Assembly: GCF_003324485.1 (NCBI RefSeq)
Contig: NZ_QODK01000002.1
Location: forward strand, 62,001-126,000
Direction: 5' to 3'
Length of the DNA stretch: 64,000 nucleotides
DNA from: Cohaesibacter intestini
GTDB taxonomy: Bacteria > Pseudomonadota > Alphaproteobacteria > Rhizobiales > Cohaesibacteraceae
Below are positions 26,785 to 36,837 of the stretch, one piece after another. The position numbers and the translations under genes are program-made. The number at the start of each line of letters is the position of its first letter. The stretch's first letter is position 1. The notes beneath the pieces are model-generated. The model was not told the DNA's origin and did no database searches. It was given only the letters and a program-made list of their open reading frames with translations.

Positions 26785-28363
26785 GGGAGCCTCCTTCTTC
26801 AGAGGTCTTTTCACTTGAAACGACAGGAATGTCATCCAGATGAGGGTCAACCCCATGGACGCCACCCATCAACAGACCGATCCGCTCCAGCGTCATGGTT
26901 TCAACCGGTTCGGCGTTTGACAAAGTGCCCTCATTGATCACGGCAATCCGATCGGCCACTTCAAAGATTTCATCAAGATCCTGTGAGATAACCAGCACCG
27001 CCGTCCCTGCTCGCGCCAGATCAAGCAATGACTGTCGGATCAAGGATGCCGCTCCCGCATCAACACCCCATGTCGGCTGAGAAACCACCAGCACGCTCGG
27101 CCCCCGGTCGATTTCGCGGCCAACCACGAATTTTTGCAAATTGCCACCGGACAAGCTGCCCGCATGCGGGTCTGGTTCGCCCTTGCGAACATCAAAGGTC
27201 TCGGAAATACGGTGACCAATCTTACCCGCTCTGGTTCGCTTGATGAAGACACCATTGCGTGTCAGCGGCTTGTCCGACCCGTGACGGGTCAGCAGCACAT
27301 TCTCTGACAGGGATAGACCGGGAACTGCGGCGTGGCCCAGCCGCTCTTCAGGTACAAAGGCGGCGCCTAGATTGCGCCGCGCCGTCACGCCCTTGTGACC
27401 GACTGCGGCGTCATTGATCAAAACCGCGTCGGCTGCGCTGTCGCGTTCACCGGAAATGGCATCGAACAATTCAGACTGACCATTGCCCGCGACACCGGCA
27501 ATCGCCACCACTTCACCACCCCGAACCTCGAGACAAATGCGTTTCAGCTCGATGGAAAATGGCCCTTCGGGCAGCAGATCCAGATTGTCGAGACGCAGAC
27601 GTACCGGCGCATCTGTCAGATCCGGTTTGTCGCGCAGCACCGGCTTGACGCTTGTCCCGACCATCAGGGTCGCCAACGATGAGGCCGTCTCTTCCGAAGG
27701 GGTGCAATGGGCCACCAGCTTGCCATGGCGCAAAATGGTAGCTGTGTCACACATCCGCTTCACTTCCTCTAGCCGATGACTGATATAAAGGATCGAGCGC
27801 CCTTCCTTGGCCAACCGGTCAAGGGTTTCAAACAGCAACTCCGCTTCCTGCGGTGTCAAAACCGAGGTCGGCTCATCCATGATGATCAGCTGCGGATTCT
27901 GCAACAGACAGCGCACAATCTCGATCCGCTGGCGCTCACCAACCGAAAGATCTGCCACCAGATTGTGTGGCTTCAGCGGCAGACCATATTCGATGCTGAC
28001 CTGTTCAACCCGCTTGGCAAGCGCTCCCATTTTCTGCCCCTTGGGCAGAGCAAGCGCGATATTCTCAACCACGGTCAAGCTGTCAAAAAGAGAAAAGTGC
28101 TGGAAAACCATACCGATACCCAGCTTGCGAGCATGGGCCGGATCGGACAGGCGCACAGCCTCACCCTTCCAGTAGATCTCTCCCGCTGTCGGCTCAAGCG
28201 AGCCATAGAGCATCTTTACCAGCGTGGATTTCCCTGCACCATTTTCACCCAGCAAAGCGTGGATTTCACCGGGCTGAACCAGAAGGTCAACGGAATCATT
28301 CGCCAACAATGTGCCAAATGCCTTGGTAAGACCCTTGGCTTGAAGTAAGGGGACGGCCGTCAT
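26774..28363 (-). CDS. BMP-type ABC transporter ATP-binding protein (two ABC domains)
   Basis: A 529-aa cytoplasmic protein with two tandem ATPase domains, as in YufO/RbsA/MglA. Domain 1 has Walker A GENGAGKST, signature LSVGERQRIEI and Walker B LIIMDEPTSVL. Domain 2 has a degenerate Walker A (GVAGNGQSEL) and Walker B (VLVVSQPTWGVD) with an intact signature LSGGNLQKFVV; a weak second site is normal for this family. It powers uptake through the two permeases encoded next. First gene of the operon; a short ACAGG precedes its ATG. Confidence 0.94.
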   Translation of the reverse strand: MTAVPLLQAKGLTKAFGTLLANDSVDLLVQPGEIHALLGENGAGKSTLVKMLYGSLEPTAGEIYWKGEAVRLSDPAHARKLGIGMVFQHFSLFDSLTVVENIALALPKGQKMGALAKRVEQVSIEYGLPLKPHNLVADLSVGERQRIEIVRCLLQNPQLIIMDEPTSVLTPQEAELLFETLDRLAKEGRSILYISHRLEEVKRMCDTATILRHGKLVAHCTPSEETASSLATLMVGTSVKPVLRDKPDLTDAPVRLRLDNLDLLPEGPFSIELKRICLEVRGGEVVAIAGVAGNGQSELFDAISGERDSAADAVLINDAAVGHKGVTARRNLGAAFVPEERLGHAAVPGLSLSENVLLTRHGSDKPLTRNGVFIKRTRAGKIGHRISETFDVRKGEPDPHAGSLSGGNLQKFVVGREIDRGPSVLVVSQPTWGVDAGAASLIRQSLLDLARAGTAVLVISQDLDEIFEVADRIAVINEGTLSNAEPVETMTLERIGLLMGGVHGVDPHLDDIPVVSSEKTSEEGGSHAS

Positions 28364-28859
28364 GTTTGCCTGTCTTCATGAAATTCTTGAGGGGGACATG
28401 GCCACCAAGACAAAGAGATTGACGAAGCAATCCACTGCCCGGTTTTGGGTCCCGATCCATGGCAAACCGGACATAAAGCATCGATCCGATCACCGCCAAA
28501 TTCCTGTCCATGTTTAAGTGACATTCCTCTGACAATCTATACGGAAGTCATAGGAACCTGCAAAATTGTTGCCGTTTTTCAGCAGAAATTAGAGAGTTAT
28601 TCAGGCAACCAACAGCAGTGTGCACATATCGTGATCGATGTCTATTTGAGTGATAACCAAAAGAGACTGAAAGATTTTCAGGAGATTCATGAAAATCGAG
28701 TCAGTCTGATAAAAGCCTTTTGAAAATAGGGACTTGTACTTATTGCACAAAAAACGACATCACTGACGCAATAAAACAGCTACGACGCAAAAAAGCGGAC
28801 CAGCCCCCTGATCCGCTTGCAACAGTGATTTGAGTGCATCAGAAACCGGATGCGACCCG
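28364..28859. other. Intergenic region upstream of the BMP transporter operon
   Basis: About 500 bases. The right end carries the terminator of the LysR gene (28789-28816); the left part must hold the transporter promoter. I looked for a purine-type riboswitch on the minus strand and saw no paired architecture I could name. No gene is supported here. Confidence 0.5.
28789..28816 (-). terminator. Intrinsic terminator of the LysR gene
   Basis: GCGGACCAG (28795-28803) pairs with CTGATCCGC (28808-28816) with one G-T pair; on the minus strand TTTTTT follows. Confidence 0.85.
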
Positions 28860-29840
28860 TCAGCCATTGAACAGATCGGCAAAGAATTGCCGTGCATGCG
28901 CCAAAAACATCGCTGGCGCCAGTTTCAATTGCCGTTGCTGATGGGTGACAATCGACAGGGTATTATGCTGCAATTGCTCATCGGTCAGGGGCACGAACTG
29001 CAGGTCAGAATGATCCAGATTGTCCTTGAGACCAATACGCGTCTGGAAACAAATACCAAGCCCCCGCGCTGTCAATCGCCGCATCATTTGCAGGGTGCTG
29101 ACTTCGGCAAAGACCGAAGCATCCTTGTCCGACTCAGCCAGCAGGCGATCAAGCGCAGTGCGCAAGGAGAGGCCTTTGGATGGCAGGATGATCGGATAAT
29201 CGAGGCAATCGGCAAAAGCACAGGCACTGCGATTGACCAGTGGATGATCACGCGTAGCCACAGCGCCAATCTCGAACGGATGGGAATAGTTGACCGCCAA
29301 CAGATCATCATCTGGCGGATCAAAGGTGAACCCGATATCGGCATCAGAATCTGTTACCAGACGGGCGATCTTGTCCGAATGGGTTACTGTGATCCGCAAC
29401 TGGATGTCCGGATAGCTCTTGCCGAATGAAGCGGCCAAGTCGGACAGCAACTCGGTTGCCACGCTCTCCACGCTGGCAATTCGAACAATCCCGCGCTTCA
29501 AGCCCTTGAGCGCATCAAGCTCTGATGTCGTCTGCTCAAAATCCCGCAACACATGAGTTACATGGCGCAACAGGATGTCTCCCGCAGGCGACAATTGCAA
29601 TCGGCGCCCGACACGCTCGAACAGCGGCACACCGAGGCTTTCTTCCAGCCAGAGGATTTGTCGATTGACCGCCGAGGAGGCAACATTCAGTTCACGGCTG
29701 GCGGCCCGAATGGCCCCATGTTCGGCAACAGCCGCAAAGTACCGCATGGCGGGGGAATAAAGAAGACGTGCGCGATCCAGGGGTCTGCTCCACAAATTTG
29801 GGCTCGACCATGCTTGAAGACAATCCCGGCGAAAAGTCAC
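28860..29840 (-). CDS. LysR-family transcriptional regulator
   Basis: A 326-aa regulator. The winged helix-turn-helix lies at about residues 30-90 (RYFAAVAEHGAIRAASRELN, then SSAVNRQILWLEESLGVPLF), followed by the two-lobed effector domain to residue 320. The listed start is a GTG at 29840 and gives about 27 extra residues before the HTH; an in-frame ATG at 29747 (residue 32) would cut into the HTH and is unlikely, so the true start lies somewhere in between or at the GTG. No divergent target gene is adjacent, so its regulon is unknown. Confidence 0.88.
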   Translation of the reverse strand: MTFRRDCLQAWSSPNLWSRPLDRARLLYSPAMRYFAAVAEHGAIRAASRELNVASSAVNRQILWLEESLGVPLFERVGRRLQLSPAGDILLRHVTHVLRDFEQTTSELDALKGLKRGIVRIASVESVATELLSDLAASFGKSYPDIQLRITVTHSDKIARLVTDSDADIGFTFDPPDDDLLAVNYSHPFEIGAVATRDHPLVNRSACAFADCLDYPIILPSKGLSLRTALDRLLAESDKDASVFAEVSTLQMMRRLTARGLGICFQTRIGLKDNLDHSDLQFVPLTDEQLQHNTLSIVTHQQRQLKLAPAMFLAHARQFFADLFNG

Positions 29841-30064
29841 ATTGCCGTCAAACGCAGTCGGTCAGGATGAAAACGCAGTTTTTCGGACTGAAGTCCTTGA
29901 AATTGCTCTTAGCCAAGAGTGGCACATTCGGAACGGTGAAACAAGATTTGCGCGATGGATTTGGGCCAGACCCGCCCAAAGAGACAGATTTTTTGCGCAC
30001 TTTTCTGCATCAATCAGAAAAATCAGAGGCGATTTAGCGAACAGTGCGTCTGCTCCACATCGCA

Positions 30065-30838
30065 TCAAGCCCGTTCCGCATCCGCTTCGGCTGCTTTGAG
30101 CCGCGCCAACTTGCGGCGACGGCTGGCGTCGAGCGCGATGATGTTGAGAATTTCGACCAGAACGGAAAAGCCCATCATCGCGTAAATGTAGCCCTTCGGC
30201 ACATGGAAACCGATGCCATCACCGACCAACGCAAAGCCAATCAGCATCAGGAAAGAAAGAGCCAGCATCTTGGTGGTTTGATGCTTTTCGATGAAACGGG
30301 CAATAGGCCCGGAGGCCGCATACATGACCACCATCGCAATCACCATCGCCGCAATCATCACCTCGACATGCTCAGCCATGCCGATGGCCGTCACGATGGA
30401 ATCGATGGAGAAAACCAGATCGATAACGATAATCTGGGCGATCGCCGCACCAAACACATATTCCGCAGCGCCTGTGCGGATTTTTGTTTCATCCTCGTCG
30501 GTAAATTCCAGTTCCAGATGGATCTCCGCCATAGCCTTGTAAATCAGGAACAGCCCCCCGACGATCATGATCAGATCGCGCCAGGAAAACCCGTGATCGA
30601 ACAAGGTGAAGACCGGCTTGGTCAACCCGATCAGCCATGTCAACGCAAACAGCAAAGCGATCCGGAAAACCAGCGCCAGCAGAATCCCAATCGCCCGAGC
30701 ACGATTGGCCATCTGCGCAGGTAGCTTGCTGACCAGCACCGAAATGAACACCACATTGTCGATACCAAGCACGATTTCCATCGCGGTCAGTGTCAAAAGA
30801 CTGGCCAGAATGGTCGGATCCATCAGATCAGGAAACAT
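30065..30838 (-). CDS. TerC-family membrane protein
   Basis: A 257-aa inner-membrane protein with seven to eight hydrophobic segments. The two TerC signatures are present: LEMM-type TAMEIVLGIDNVVFISV (about residues 18-37) and IIVIDLVFSIDSIVTAIGM (about 125-145), whose acidic residues lie in the membrane. Family members are linked to metal (often manganese) efflux to exported proteins and to tellurite resistance. GAGGGG lies six bases before the ATG at 30838, so the in-frame ATG at 30859 was not used. It follows pcs by 75 bases on the same strand. Confidence 0.9.
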   Translation of the reverse strand: MFPDLMDPTILASLLTLTAMEIVLGIDNVVFISVLVSKLPAQMANRARAIGILLALVFRIALLFALTWLIGLTKPVFTLFDHGFSWRDLIMIVGGLFLIYKAMAEIHLELEFTDEDETKIRTGAAEYVFGAAIAQIIVIDLVFSIDSIVTAIGMAEHVEVMIAAMVIAMVVMYAASGPIARFIEKHQTTKMLALSFLMLIGFALVGDGIGFHVPKGYIYAMMGFSVLVEILNIIALDASRRRKLARLKAAEADAERA

Positions 30839-30913
30839 AGCGAGCCCCTCGTTAGGCATGATGGTGTGTCAGGGACGCAGCAACATTGTCAGGCTCAACG
30901 CATTCAATGCGCC

Positions 30914-31609
30914 TCAGGTCCGAATTTTGTTGCGGCGATAGTGCAGGAATGCACCAATGGCGAAGAAATAAAGGCCTGTTGTGGTCAAGACAATCTGATC
31001 AAGCTGGTTGACCTGCATATCATTGAGAATGACACGCAATGCAAAGACGGACCATATGGCAACAGCGGCCAACGTGAAGGGTCGGAATTCCTTGACCCGC
31101 ACCGGGTGAATGAATTCCACCGGTACAAATTGAGCGATCGCCAAAAACAGCACCATCCCCATCCCCAACACTGGCCCGGGCGTCCAGAGGAACAAGTAGA
31201 ACAAAGCACCGTTCCACACGGCAGGGAAACCGCGAAACGCTTTGGATTCGGTCTTCATCCGATCATCGGCAAAATAGAGCCCGCCAGTCACGATGATAAC
31301 ACTCGCCGCGATCAAATCGAGCGGCTGAGGCAACAGATCGGCCCGCGCCAGCGCAAAAGCGGGAATGAATACATAAGTGGCATAATCGATCACGAAATCG
31401 AGACTATCGCCACTCCAGTTGGGCAAGGTCTCGATCACCTTGAACCGCCGGGCCAGCGGACCATCCACCCCATCAACCAACTGCGCAACAAACAGCCAGA
31501 AGAACATGTCCATCCACTCTCTGTCGGCGGCCGCAACCAGCGCCAACAAAGCAAAAATCCCGCCGGATGCGGTGAGGATATGGATCATAAAGGCTAGAAA
31601 TTTGTTCAT
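30914..31609 (-). CDS. pcs: Phosphatidylcholine synthase (Pcs)
   Basis: A 231-aa integral membrane CDP-alcohol phosphatidyltransferase. The signature is DGVDGPLARR followed by GDSLDFVIDY (residues about 46-77), with the wider spacing between the AR and GxxxD parts that marks Pcs rather than other family members. Pcs joins choline directly to CDP-diacylglycerol to give phosphatidylcholine, a membrane lipid typical of rhizobia and their relatives. About seven hydrophobic segments follow. It is upstream of the TerC gene on the same strand. Confidence 0.9.
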   Translation of the reverse strand: MNKFLAFMIHILTASGGIFALLALVAAADREWMDMFFWLFVAQLVDGVDGPLARRFKVIETLPNWSGDSLDFVIDYATYVFIPAFALARADLLPQPLDLIAASVIIVTGGLYFADDRMKTESKAFRGFPAVWNGALFYLFLWTPGPVLGMGMVLFLAIAQFVPVEFIHPVRVKEFRPFTLAAVAIWSVFALRVILNDMQVNQLDQIVLTTTGLYFFAIGAFLHYRRNKIRT

Positions 31610-31728
31610 TTGTCTTGCTTCTTATATCGAACCGAGCGCTGCAGGCGATCTGTCCAGATCCACCATCAACACCTTGCCACAGACCGGATGGTCATGAGTT
31701 CAGCTTGTCGAGCTGATTTGAAACGCGC

Positions 31729-32724
31729 CTAGAGCCCCAAAATCGTACGCCCGGCAGGCGAGATCGAAAGAACCATCAGACCCCATACAATCAGGAAGAT
31801 TCCGATCCCGCGCGTCACCCACGGATTGGGAACAACCTTTTCAATACCCATCAGGAAGCCCAGAATGGCCATCCAGATGATATTCATCACGCCGACAGCA
31901 AACATCACCACCATCAGCGCCCATGTGCACCCGGTGCAGAACAGGCCCTGCTCCAGTCCCATCACATAGGATCCGGCGCGCGTTCGGAAGAATCCGCTCT
32001 CGCTACGTCGATTGAAATAGGGGAATGGCAGTTGACAGCGCAGAAGGCAAGCCTGTTTTGCTGTGGTGAACTGATAAAAGCCTGCCAAAAGCAACGTTGA
32101 GGCAGAAAAAATCATCGACGCAGGCGCCATCACCGGCGACATGGTCTGAATCTCGGTCAGACCCCACTGGGCCAAGGTGGCGACCAGTGCAAAGCCGACC
32201 CAGATGGTCAAATAGCCAAGCGCCAGCATCAGGATCGAGAAGACCCCGGCCTTACGTCCCTTGCCTTCCTCGACAGCGGCATAGCTTTTGAGAATCGGTG
32301 CGGCCGTGGGCAACATCATGGCGACCGCCATCATGACCCACATGGCGAAGACGATTGAGAGATCCTCAAAACCCCATGCCCCCTGCCCCGGCATGCCGAA
32401 ATGGCCAATCGCTGCCGAGGGAGCACAGACAGCTGCAATGAAAGCGCGGGTTGTGGCATCAAGGCTTTCAAAGCCGTTAAACACATTGAAAGCCGACATG
32501 CCCGGCCCCAGCGCTCGCATATCCATGTCGGGTGCCATGTCCACCACCATCGCGAACAGATAGAACCAGGCAAAAAGAGAGGCAATCGCGATGGCCACAA
32601 ACAACAGGATGCGTGGCTTGGTTTCCGCAGCTGCCAGCTCGGGATGCTCTGCCCTAAAGCGCCGCATTTGCTCATGCAATTGCCGCGAACTGCTGGTATC
32701 GAAAAATGCACTGAGAAAACTCAT
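31729..32724 (-). CDS. DUF2182 membrane protein
   Basis: A 331-aa inner-membrane protein of the DUF2182 family (predicted metal-binding). Family segments are MWVMMAVAMMLPTAAPI, ACLLRCQLPF and GLFCTGCTWALM, whose Met and Cys residues suggest copper or another soft metal. Relatives often sit beside DUF1326 genes; none is present here. The ATG at 32724 begins a short cytoplasmic part before the first helix. An in-frame ATG at 32820 would add 32 residues; neither start has a strong ribosome site. Function is not established. Confidence 0.85.
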   Translation of the reverse strand: MSFLSAFFDTSSSRQLHEQMRRFRAEHPELAAAETKPRILLFVAIAIASLFAWFYLFAMVVDMAPDMDMRALGPGMSAFNVFNGFESLDATTRAFIAAVCAPSAAIGHFGMPGQGAWGFEDLSIVFAMWVMMAVAMMLPTAAPILKSYAAVEEGKGRKAGVFSILMLALGYLTIWVGFALVATLAQWGLTEIQTMSPVMAPASMIFSASTLLLAGFYQFTTAKQACLLRCQLPFPYFNRRSESGFFRTRAGSYVMGLEQGLFCTGCTWALMVVMFAVGVMNIIWMAILGFLMGIEKVVPNPWVTRGIGIFLIVWGLMVLSISPAGRTILGL

Positions 32725-32955
32725 CTTGGTCCAAAGTCCGTGCGTAGGAATGGTGAGGCGCACGGGTTGGATCCGGGCCTTGGTGGGATCAGAAGTAACC
32801 CATATATCAAGCCTTGTCATGCGCTATTCTGTCACAAGTCCAACCTTGTCGACGGATGGAATAAGGCCTATTGAGGGGTGGAAGTGGAACCAAGAGCAGG
32901 GTAAGAGCATGTCTAGGGCGATAAGTCTTTGACGTCAAACAGGTTGAGGTAGGGA

Positions 32956-34185
32956 ATGCAGGATCAGAATGTGGTCAAAAAGATCGATGTTGCCGTGGTG
33001 GGCAGTGGCCCGGCTGGCCATGTTGCGGCCATTCAAATGGCAAAATTCGGCCTCAGCACCGTTCTGATCGGCCCAGCGCACAGTGGTACCGATGGTCGCA
33101 CCACGGCCCTGCTTGGCAGCTCGGTTTCTTATCTTGAGCGCCTAGGGCTGTGGCAAGCGGTAAAAGCCGAAGGACAAGCCCTGCGCGTCATGCGGTTGAT
33201 CGATGATACAGGCCGTCTGTTGCGTGCCCCAACCACCGAATTTGACAGCTCTGAAATCAGTCTTGAGGCCTTCGGCTATAACATCGACAACAACAAGCTG
33301 GTCGCCGCCTTGCATGCCGGTTTGGATGGCACACAGGACAATCTCATCGAAGATCAGCAATTTGCATCTTCTGTTTCTCTGGACGAAGACAAGGCCAGCA
33401 TCACCATGCAAGATGGCACCATATGGCAGGCCAAGCTGGCGATCGCCGCGGATGGCCGCCAGTCGCTGGTCAAGGAAGCCGCGAACATCGAGATGCGCAA
33501 ATGGTCCTATCCGCAAGCTGCTTTTGTGCTCAATTTGCGGCATGGCTCAACCCCGCACAACAACACATCAACCGAGTTTCACACCAAGACGGGCCCCTTC
33601 ACTTTGGTGCCCTATCAGGATGCCTACACATCCAGCCTCGTTTGCGTGGTCACCCCGGAAACAGCGGCAGAGTTGAAGGCAATGAGCCACGAGACGCTGG
33701 CATTGGAGCTGGAACGCCGCGCCCATTCCATCTATGGCGCGTTTGAAATCCTGACCGAGCCTCAGGTCTTCCCGTTGGCCGGCATGGTTGCCAAGGGCTT
33801 TTGCGGGCCCCGTGCAGCGCTGATTGCCGAAAGTGCCCATGTCTTCCCGCCCATCGGCGCTCAGGGACTCAATCTCAGCCTGCGCGATATCGAAGCATTG
33901 GCCGATGCCATCGAAGATCAGGGTACCACGGGCTTGCAGGATCCGGGCAACGACAAGCTGCTCGCCGCCTATGATCGCTCACGCCGTGCCGACATCTGGT
34001 CGCGCACCGCTGGCGTCCACATGCTCAATATGTCGCTGTTATCCTCGCTGCCCTTTGGTCAGGGCGCCCGCACGGCCGGTCTTGCGCTGGCCAATATGGT
34101 GCCATCCTTCCGCCGCTTCATGATGAAGGCAGGTCTAGACGCCCCCAGCCGCATCGGCTCGGTCGGTGGCCCCGCAAATGACTAA
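32956..34185 (+). CDS. UbiH/UbiF/COQ6-family FAD-dependent hydroxylase
   Basis: A 409-aa flavoprotein monooxygenase of the ubiquinone-biosynthesis family. The FAD-binding GxGxxG is in VAVVGSGPAGHVAAIQMAKFG (residues about 12-32), the DG motif in AADGRQSLVK (about 158), and the late FAD motif in AESAHVFPPIGAQGLNL (about 295-311). Such enzymes hydroxylate the aromatic ring of ubiquinone precursors at C1, C5 or C6; which position is not clear, and UbiL of alphaproteobacteria is the nearest type by eye. GAGG lies eight bases before the ATG. It is convergent with the AEC transporter gene. Confidence 0.9.
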   Translation: MQDQNVVKKIDVAVVGSGPAGHVAAIQMAKFGLSTVLIGPAHSGTDGRTTALLGSSVSYLERLGLWQAVKAEGQALRVMRLIDDTGRLLRAPTTEFDSSEISLEAFGYNIDNNKLVAALHAGLDGTQDNLIEDQQFASSVSLDEDKASITMQDGTIWQAKLAIAADGRQSLVKEAANIEMRKWSYPQAAFVLNLRHGSTPHNNTSTEFHTKTGPFTLVPYQDAYTSSLVCVVTPETAAELKAMSHETLALELERRAHSIYGAFEILTEPQVFPLAGMVAKGFCGPRAALIAESAHVFPPIGAQGLNLSLRDIEALADAIEDQGTTGLQDPGNDKLLAAYDRSRRADIWSRTAGVHMLNMSLLSSLPFGQGARTAGLALANMVPSFRRFMMKAGLDAPSRIGSVGGPAND

Positions 34186-34194
34186 AGCGGCCAA

Positions 34195-35145
34195 TCAGAA
34201 GGGCAACACATTCTGCGTGATGAGATAGAGAAAGAAGGTCACGGTCACCACTGAGACAAGCGTGCCGATCATCACCGTACTGGACGCCCGCTCGACATAG
34301 ACATCATATTGCTGTGCGACGATGAAGACATTGGCGGCAGGCGGCAGGCAGGCCATCAGGATCGCCGTCTTGATCCAGACCTCCGGCACGGTGCCCAGAA
34401 AGCCCAGCAGCAAGAACAACAACACCGGATGCAGCACCAGCTTGATCGGCAGCAAAACCGACAGCTCCCCCGGAATCCGTCGCACCTGCCGCAGGGCAAC
34501 CGCCACCCCCATTGCAAACAGCGCGCAAGGGGCCGCCGCGCCGGATAGGATCCGCAGCATTTCAGCAATCCAGCCGGGTGGCTCAAAATGAATGGCGGCG
34601 GCCAGAACACCCAGAATGGTTGCAATGATGAAGGGATGCAAAAACACCTTCTTGACGACATAGAGCGTCAATTCGCGGCCACTTTTCTCATCCGTTCCAC
34701 TCAAGGCCATGAAAATCGGGATCAGAGTAAAGAGCAACAGCGAGTCGAAACAGAAAATCAGTGCCGTGGGCACCGTCGCCGCCGGCCCTAGCGCGGCCAG
34801 TGTCAGCCCCGGCCCCATATAGCCAATGTTGGAATAACTTCCGGCCAACCCCTGAATGGTGGCCTCCGCCATATTGCCCTTGGTCTTCCACAAACCGAAC
34901 ACGAAGGCCAGAGTGAAGACGATATAGGTCGTCACCGTGGTCGCCACCACAAAGCTCCAATTGGTCAATTCTTCCAATGGCGTCTGGGAGACAAGCCGAA
35001 AGAACAAAGCAGGCAAGGCAATATAGACGACAAAGAAGTTCAGCCACGCCAACCCACCCTCTGGCAATCTGGTGATCTTGCCAGACAAAAAGCCCAGAAA
35101 GATCAGACCGAAGAAGGGCAAGGCCAAGGTGAACAGGTCGCTCAT
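34195..35145 (-). CDS. AEC (auxin efflux carrier) family transporter
   Basis: A 316-aa inner-membrane protein of the AEC family (Pfam Mem_trans) with about ten hydrophobic segments in two inverted halves. Typical stretches are LPFFGLIFLGFLSGKIT at the start, GSYSNIGYMGPGL in the middle and ACLPPAANVFIVAQQYDVY near the end. Bacterial members carry malate, malonate or similar carboxylates. The divergent neighbour on the right is a malyl-CoA-lyase-like gene, so a dicarboxylate substrate is plausible (inference). The ATG at 35145 is used; an in-frame ATG at 35199 adds 18 polar residues. Confidence 0.88.
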   Translation of the reverse strand: MSDLFTLALPFFGLIFLGFLSGKITRLPEGGLAWLNFFVVYIALPALFFRLVSQTPLEELTNWSFVVATTVTTYIVFTLAFVFGLWKTKGNMAEATIQGLAGSYSNIGYMGPGLTLAALGPAATVPTALIFCFDSLLLFTLIPIFMALSGTDEKSGRELTLYVVKKVFLHPFIIATILGVLAAAIHFEPPGWIAEMLRILSGAAAPCALFAMGVAVALRQVRRIPGELSVLLPIKLVLHPVLLFLLLGFLGTVPEVWIKTAILMACLPPAANVFIVAQQYDVYVERASSTVMIGTLVSVVTVTFFLYLITQNVLPF

Positions 35146-35439
35146 GGATAACTCGTTTGGGATGTGGCGCTGCAGCGCAGGAGGCGGAAGGATGCTCAAA
35201 GCAGGACTAAGTGTGTATCCTTAGCCTTTCAAACTTGCAAACCAAAATCAATGGCTCGCTCGAGACAGTCCTCTGCCTGCTGCTCAGCTATTGTCTGGCT
35301 GTTGTCCATCAGTCTTATTGCGTTGCAGCAAAAATTGCGCTGCTAATAGAGCAACGAATGCGCCGCACCATGACGGGTCACGCCCATGGGCCTTCCATGA
35401 CCGCCCTGCCATGTCGAGCGCCTCAGGGAGGATAACAGC

Positions 35440-36483
35440 ATGAAAACACCATCAGCCTTTTACAAGCCACTGGCCATAGGCGCGCCGACCCCGTTTCGCG
35501 AAAAACCGGTCCGCGTCGAGCGGATGATCCACTTTGTCCCACCGCATATCGAAAAGATGCGAGCCAAGGTGCCAGACCTGATCGCCAAGGTCGATGTGGT
35601 GTTGGGCAATCTCGAAGATGCCATCCCCGCAGATATGAAGGAAGCCGCCCGTGCAGGCTTCATCCAGATGGCCCAAGACAACGAGTTTGGCGAGACCGGT
35701 CTCTGGACCCGCGTCAATTGCCTCAACTCCCCGTGGCTGCTTGACGATATCACCGAAATTGTTTCAGCGGTTGGCAACAAGCTCGACGTGATCATGCTGC
35801 CCAAGGTCGAAGGTCCCTGGGACATCCATTATCTTGACCAGTTGCTGGCCCAGCTGGAAGCCAAACACGGCATCGACAAGCCAATCTTGATCCACGCCAT
35901 TTTGGAGACCGCGGAAGGCGTCAACAATGTCGAGGCCATTTGTGCCGCCTCCCCGCGCATGCATGGCATATCTCTGGGACCGGCCGATCTGGCGGCCTCG
36001 CGCGGCATGAAGACCACTCGCGTCGGTGGCGGACATCCGGGCTATCGGGTATTGGCCGATCCGGTAGAGGGACAGACCCGCGCCATCTATCAGCAGGATC
36101 TCTGGCACTATACCATGGCAAAGATGGTTGATGCCTGCATGGCCCATGGATTGAAAGCCTTTTACGGCCCCTTTGGCGATTTCTCTGATCCTGAAGCCTG
36201 TGAAGCCCAGTTCCAGAACAGCTTCCTTTTGGGCTGCATGGGAACATGGTCTTTGCATCCAACCCAGATCGACATTGCCAAACGGGTTTTCAGCCCAGAG
36301 GTGGATGAAGTCAAAATGGCCCTGCGCATTCTGGAAGCCATGCCGGATGGCACTGGCGCGGTGATGATCGACGGCAAAATGCAAGATGATGCCACTTGGA
36401 AACAGGCCAAAGTGATCGTCGATCTCGCCCGTCAGGTCGCCGCCAAAGACCCGGAAATGGCCGACGCATATGGTCTGAGCTGA
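35440..36483 (+). CDS. HpcH/HpaI (citrate lyase beta/malyl-CoA lyase) family enzyme
   Basis: A 347-aa TIM-barrel enzyme close to L-malyl-CoA/beta-methylmalyl-CoA lyases and the related thioesterases. Visible features are [13 protein letters not shown] (about residues 56-68, with the Glu-Asp that bind metal), the Arg in [28 protein letters not shown] with a second metal-binding Glu, and [13 protein letters not shown]. It would cleave malyl-CoA or methylmalyl-CoA to glyoxylate plus acetyl- or propionyl-CoA, or run the reverse reaction. GGGAGG lies eight bases before the ATG. The divergent AEC transporter may handle a related organic acid. Confidence 0.85.
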   Translation: MKTPSAFYKPLAIGAPTPFREKPVRVERMIHFVPPHIEKMRAKVPDLIAKVDVVLGNLEDAIPADMKEAARAGFIQMAQDNEFGETGLWTRVNCLNSPWLLDDITEIVSAVGNKLDVIMLPKVEGPWDIHYLDQLLAQLEAKHGIDKPILIHAILETAEGVNNVEAICAASPRMHGISLGPADLAASRGMKTTRVGGGHPGYRVLADPVEGQTRAIYQQDLWHYTMAKMVDACMAHGLKAFYGPFGDFSDPEACEAQFQNSFLLGCMGTWSLHPTQIDIAKRVFSPEVDEVKMALRILEAMPDGTGAVMIDGKMQDDATWKQAKVIVDLARQVAAKDPEMADAYGLS

Positions 36484-36837
36484 CAGGTCCCCCGAAAGCC
36501 ACAAGCCATTGCATTCAGGCGCTTTGGCCTGTGGCTTGCCCGGCTCAGACCCGGCAATGCCCGTTCACGAAACGGTACAAGTCCGCCATCTGTGAAATGT
36601 CACTTGACTTCACCTCTATGATCTAGTCTTTTCTGCGCTCCTGCCTGCAGCCTGATTTCCTGCATTCAATCATTGGAACTGATCAGTGTTTGTGTGGTAG
36701 GCTGAGAGCAGCCCGAATATATGGCTGCCAGCATGGTCCCCCCCGAGATGCCCGGCATCAACAGACCGACATTGACCGGGATGAAACCATGATGTCGCAA
36801 GCAACAAGCATTGCTTCTCCACCAGCAAGGGAAGACA
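36484..36837. other. Intergenic region between the lyase and hspQ
   Basis: About 350 bases. A hairpin (AAGCCACA at 36496-36503 with TGTGGCTT at 36530-36537) just after the lyase stop may end its transcript, although no T-run follows. The rest shows no supported gene. Confidence 0.45.

Noticed and set aside
28364-28560. Purine-type riboswitch upstream of the BMP transporter operon
   Set aside because: No three-way-junction pairing or conserved loop sequence could be found on the minus strand.
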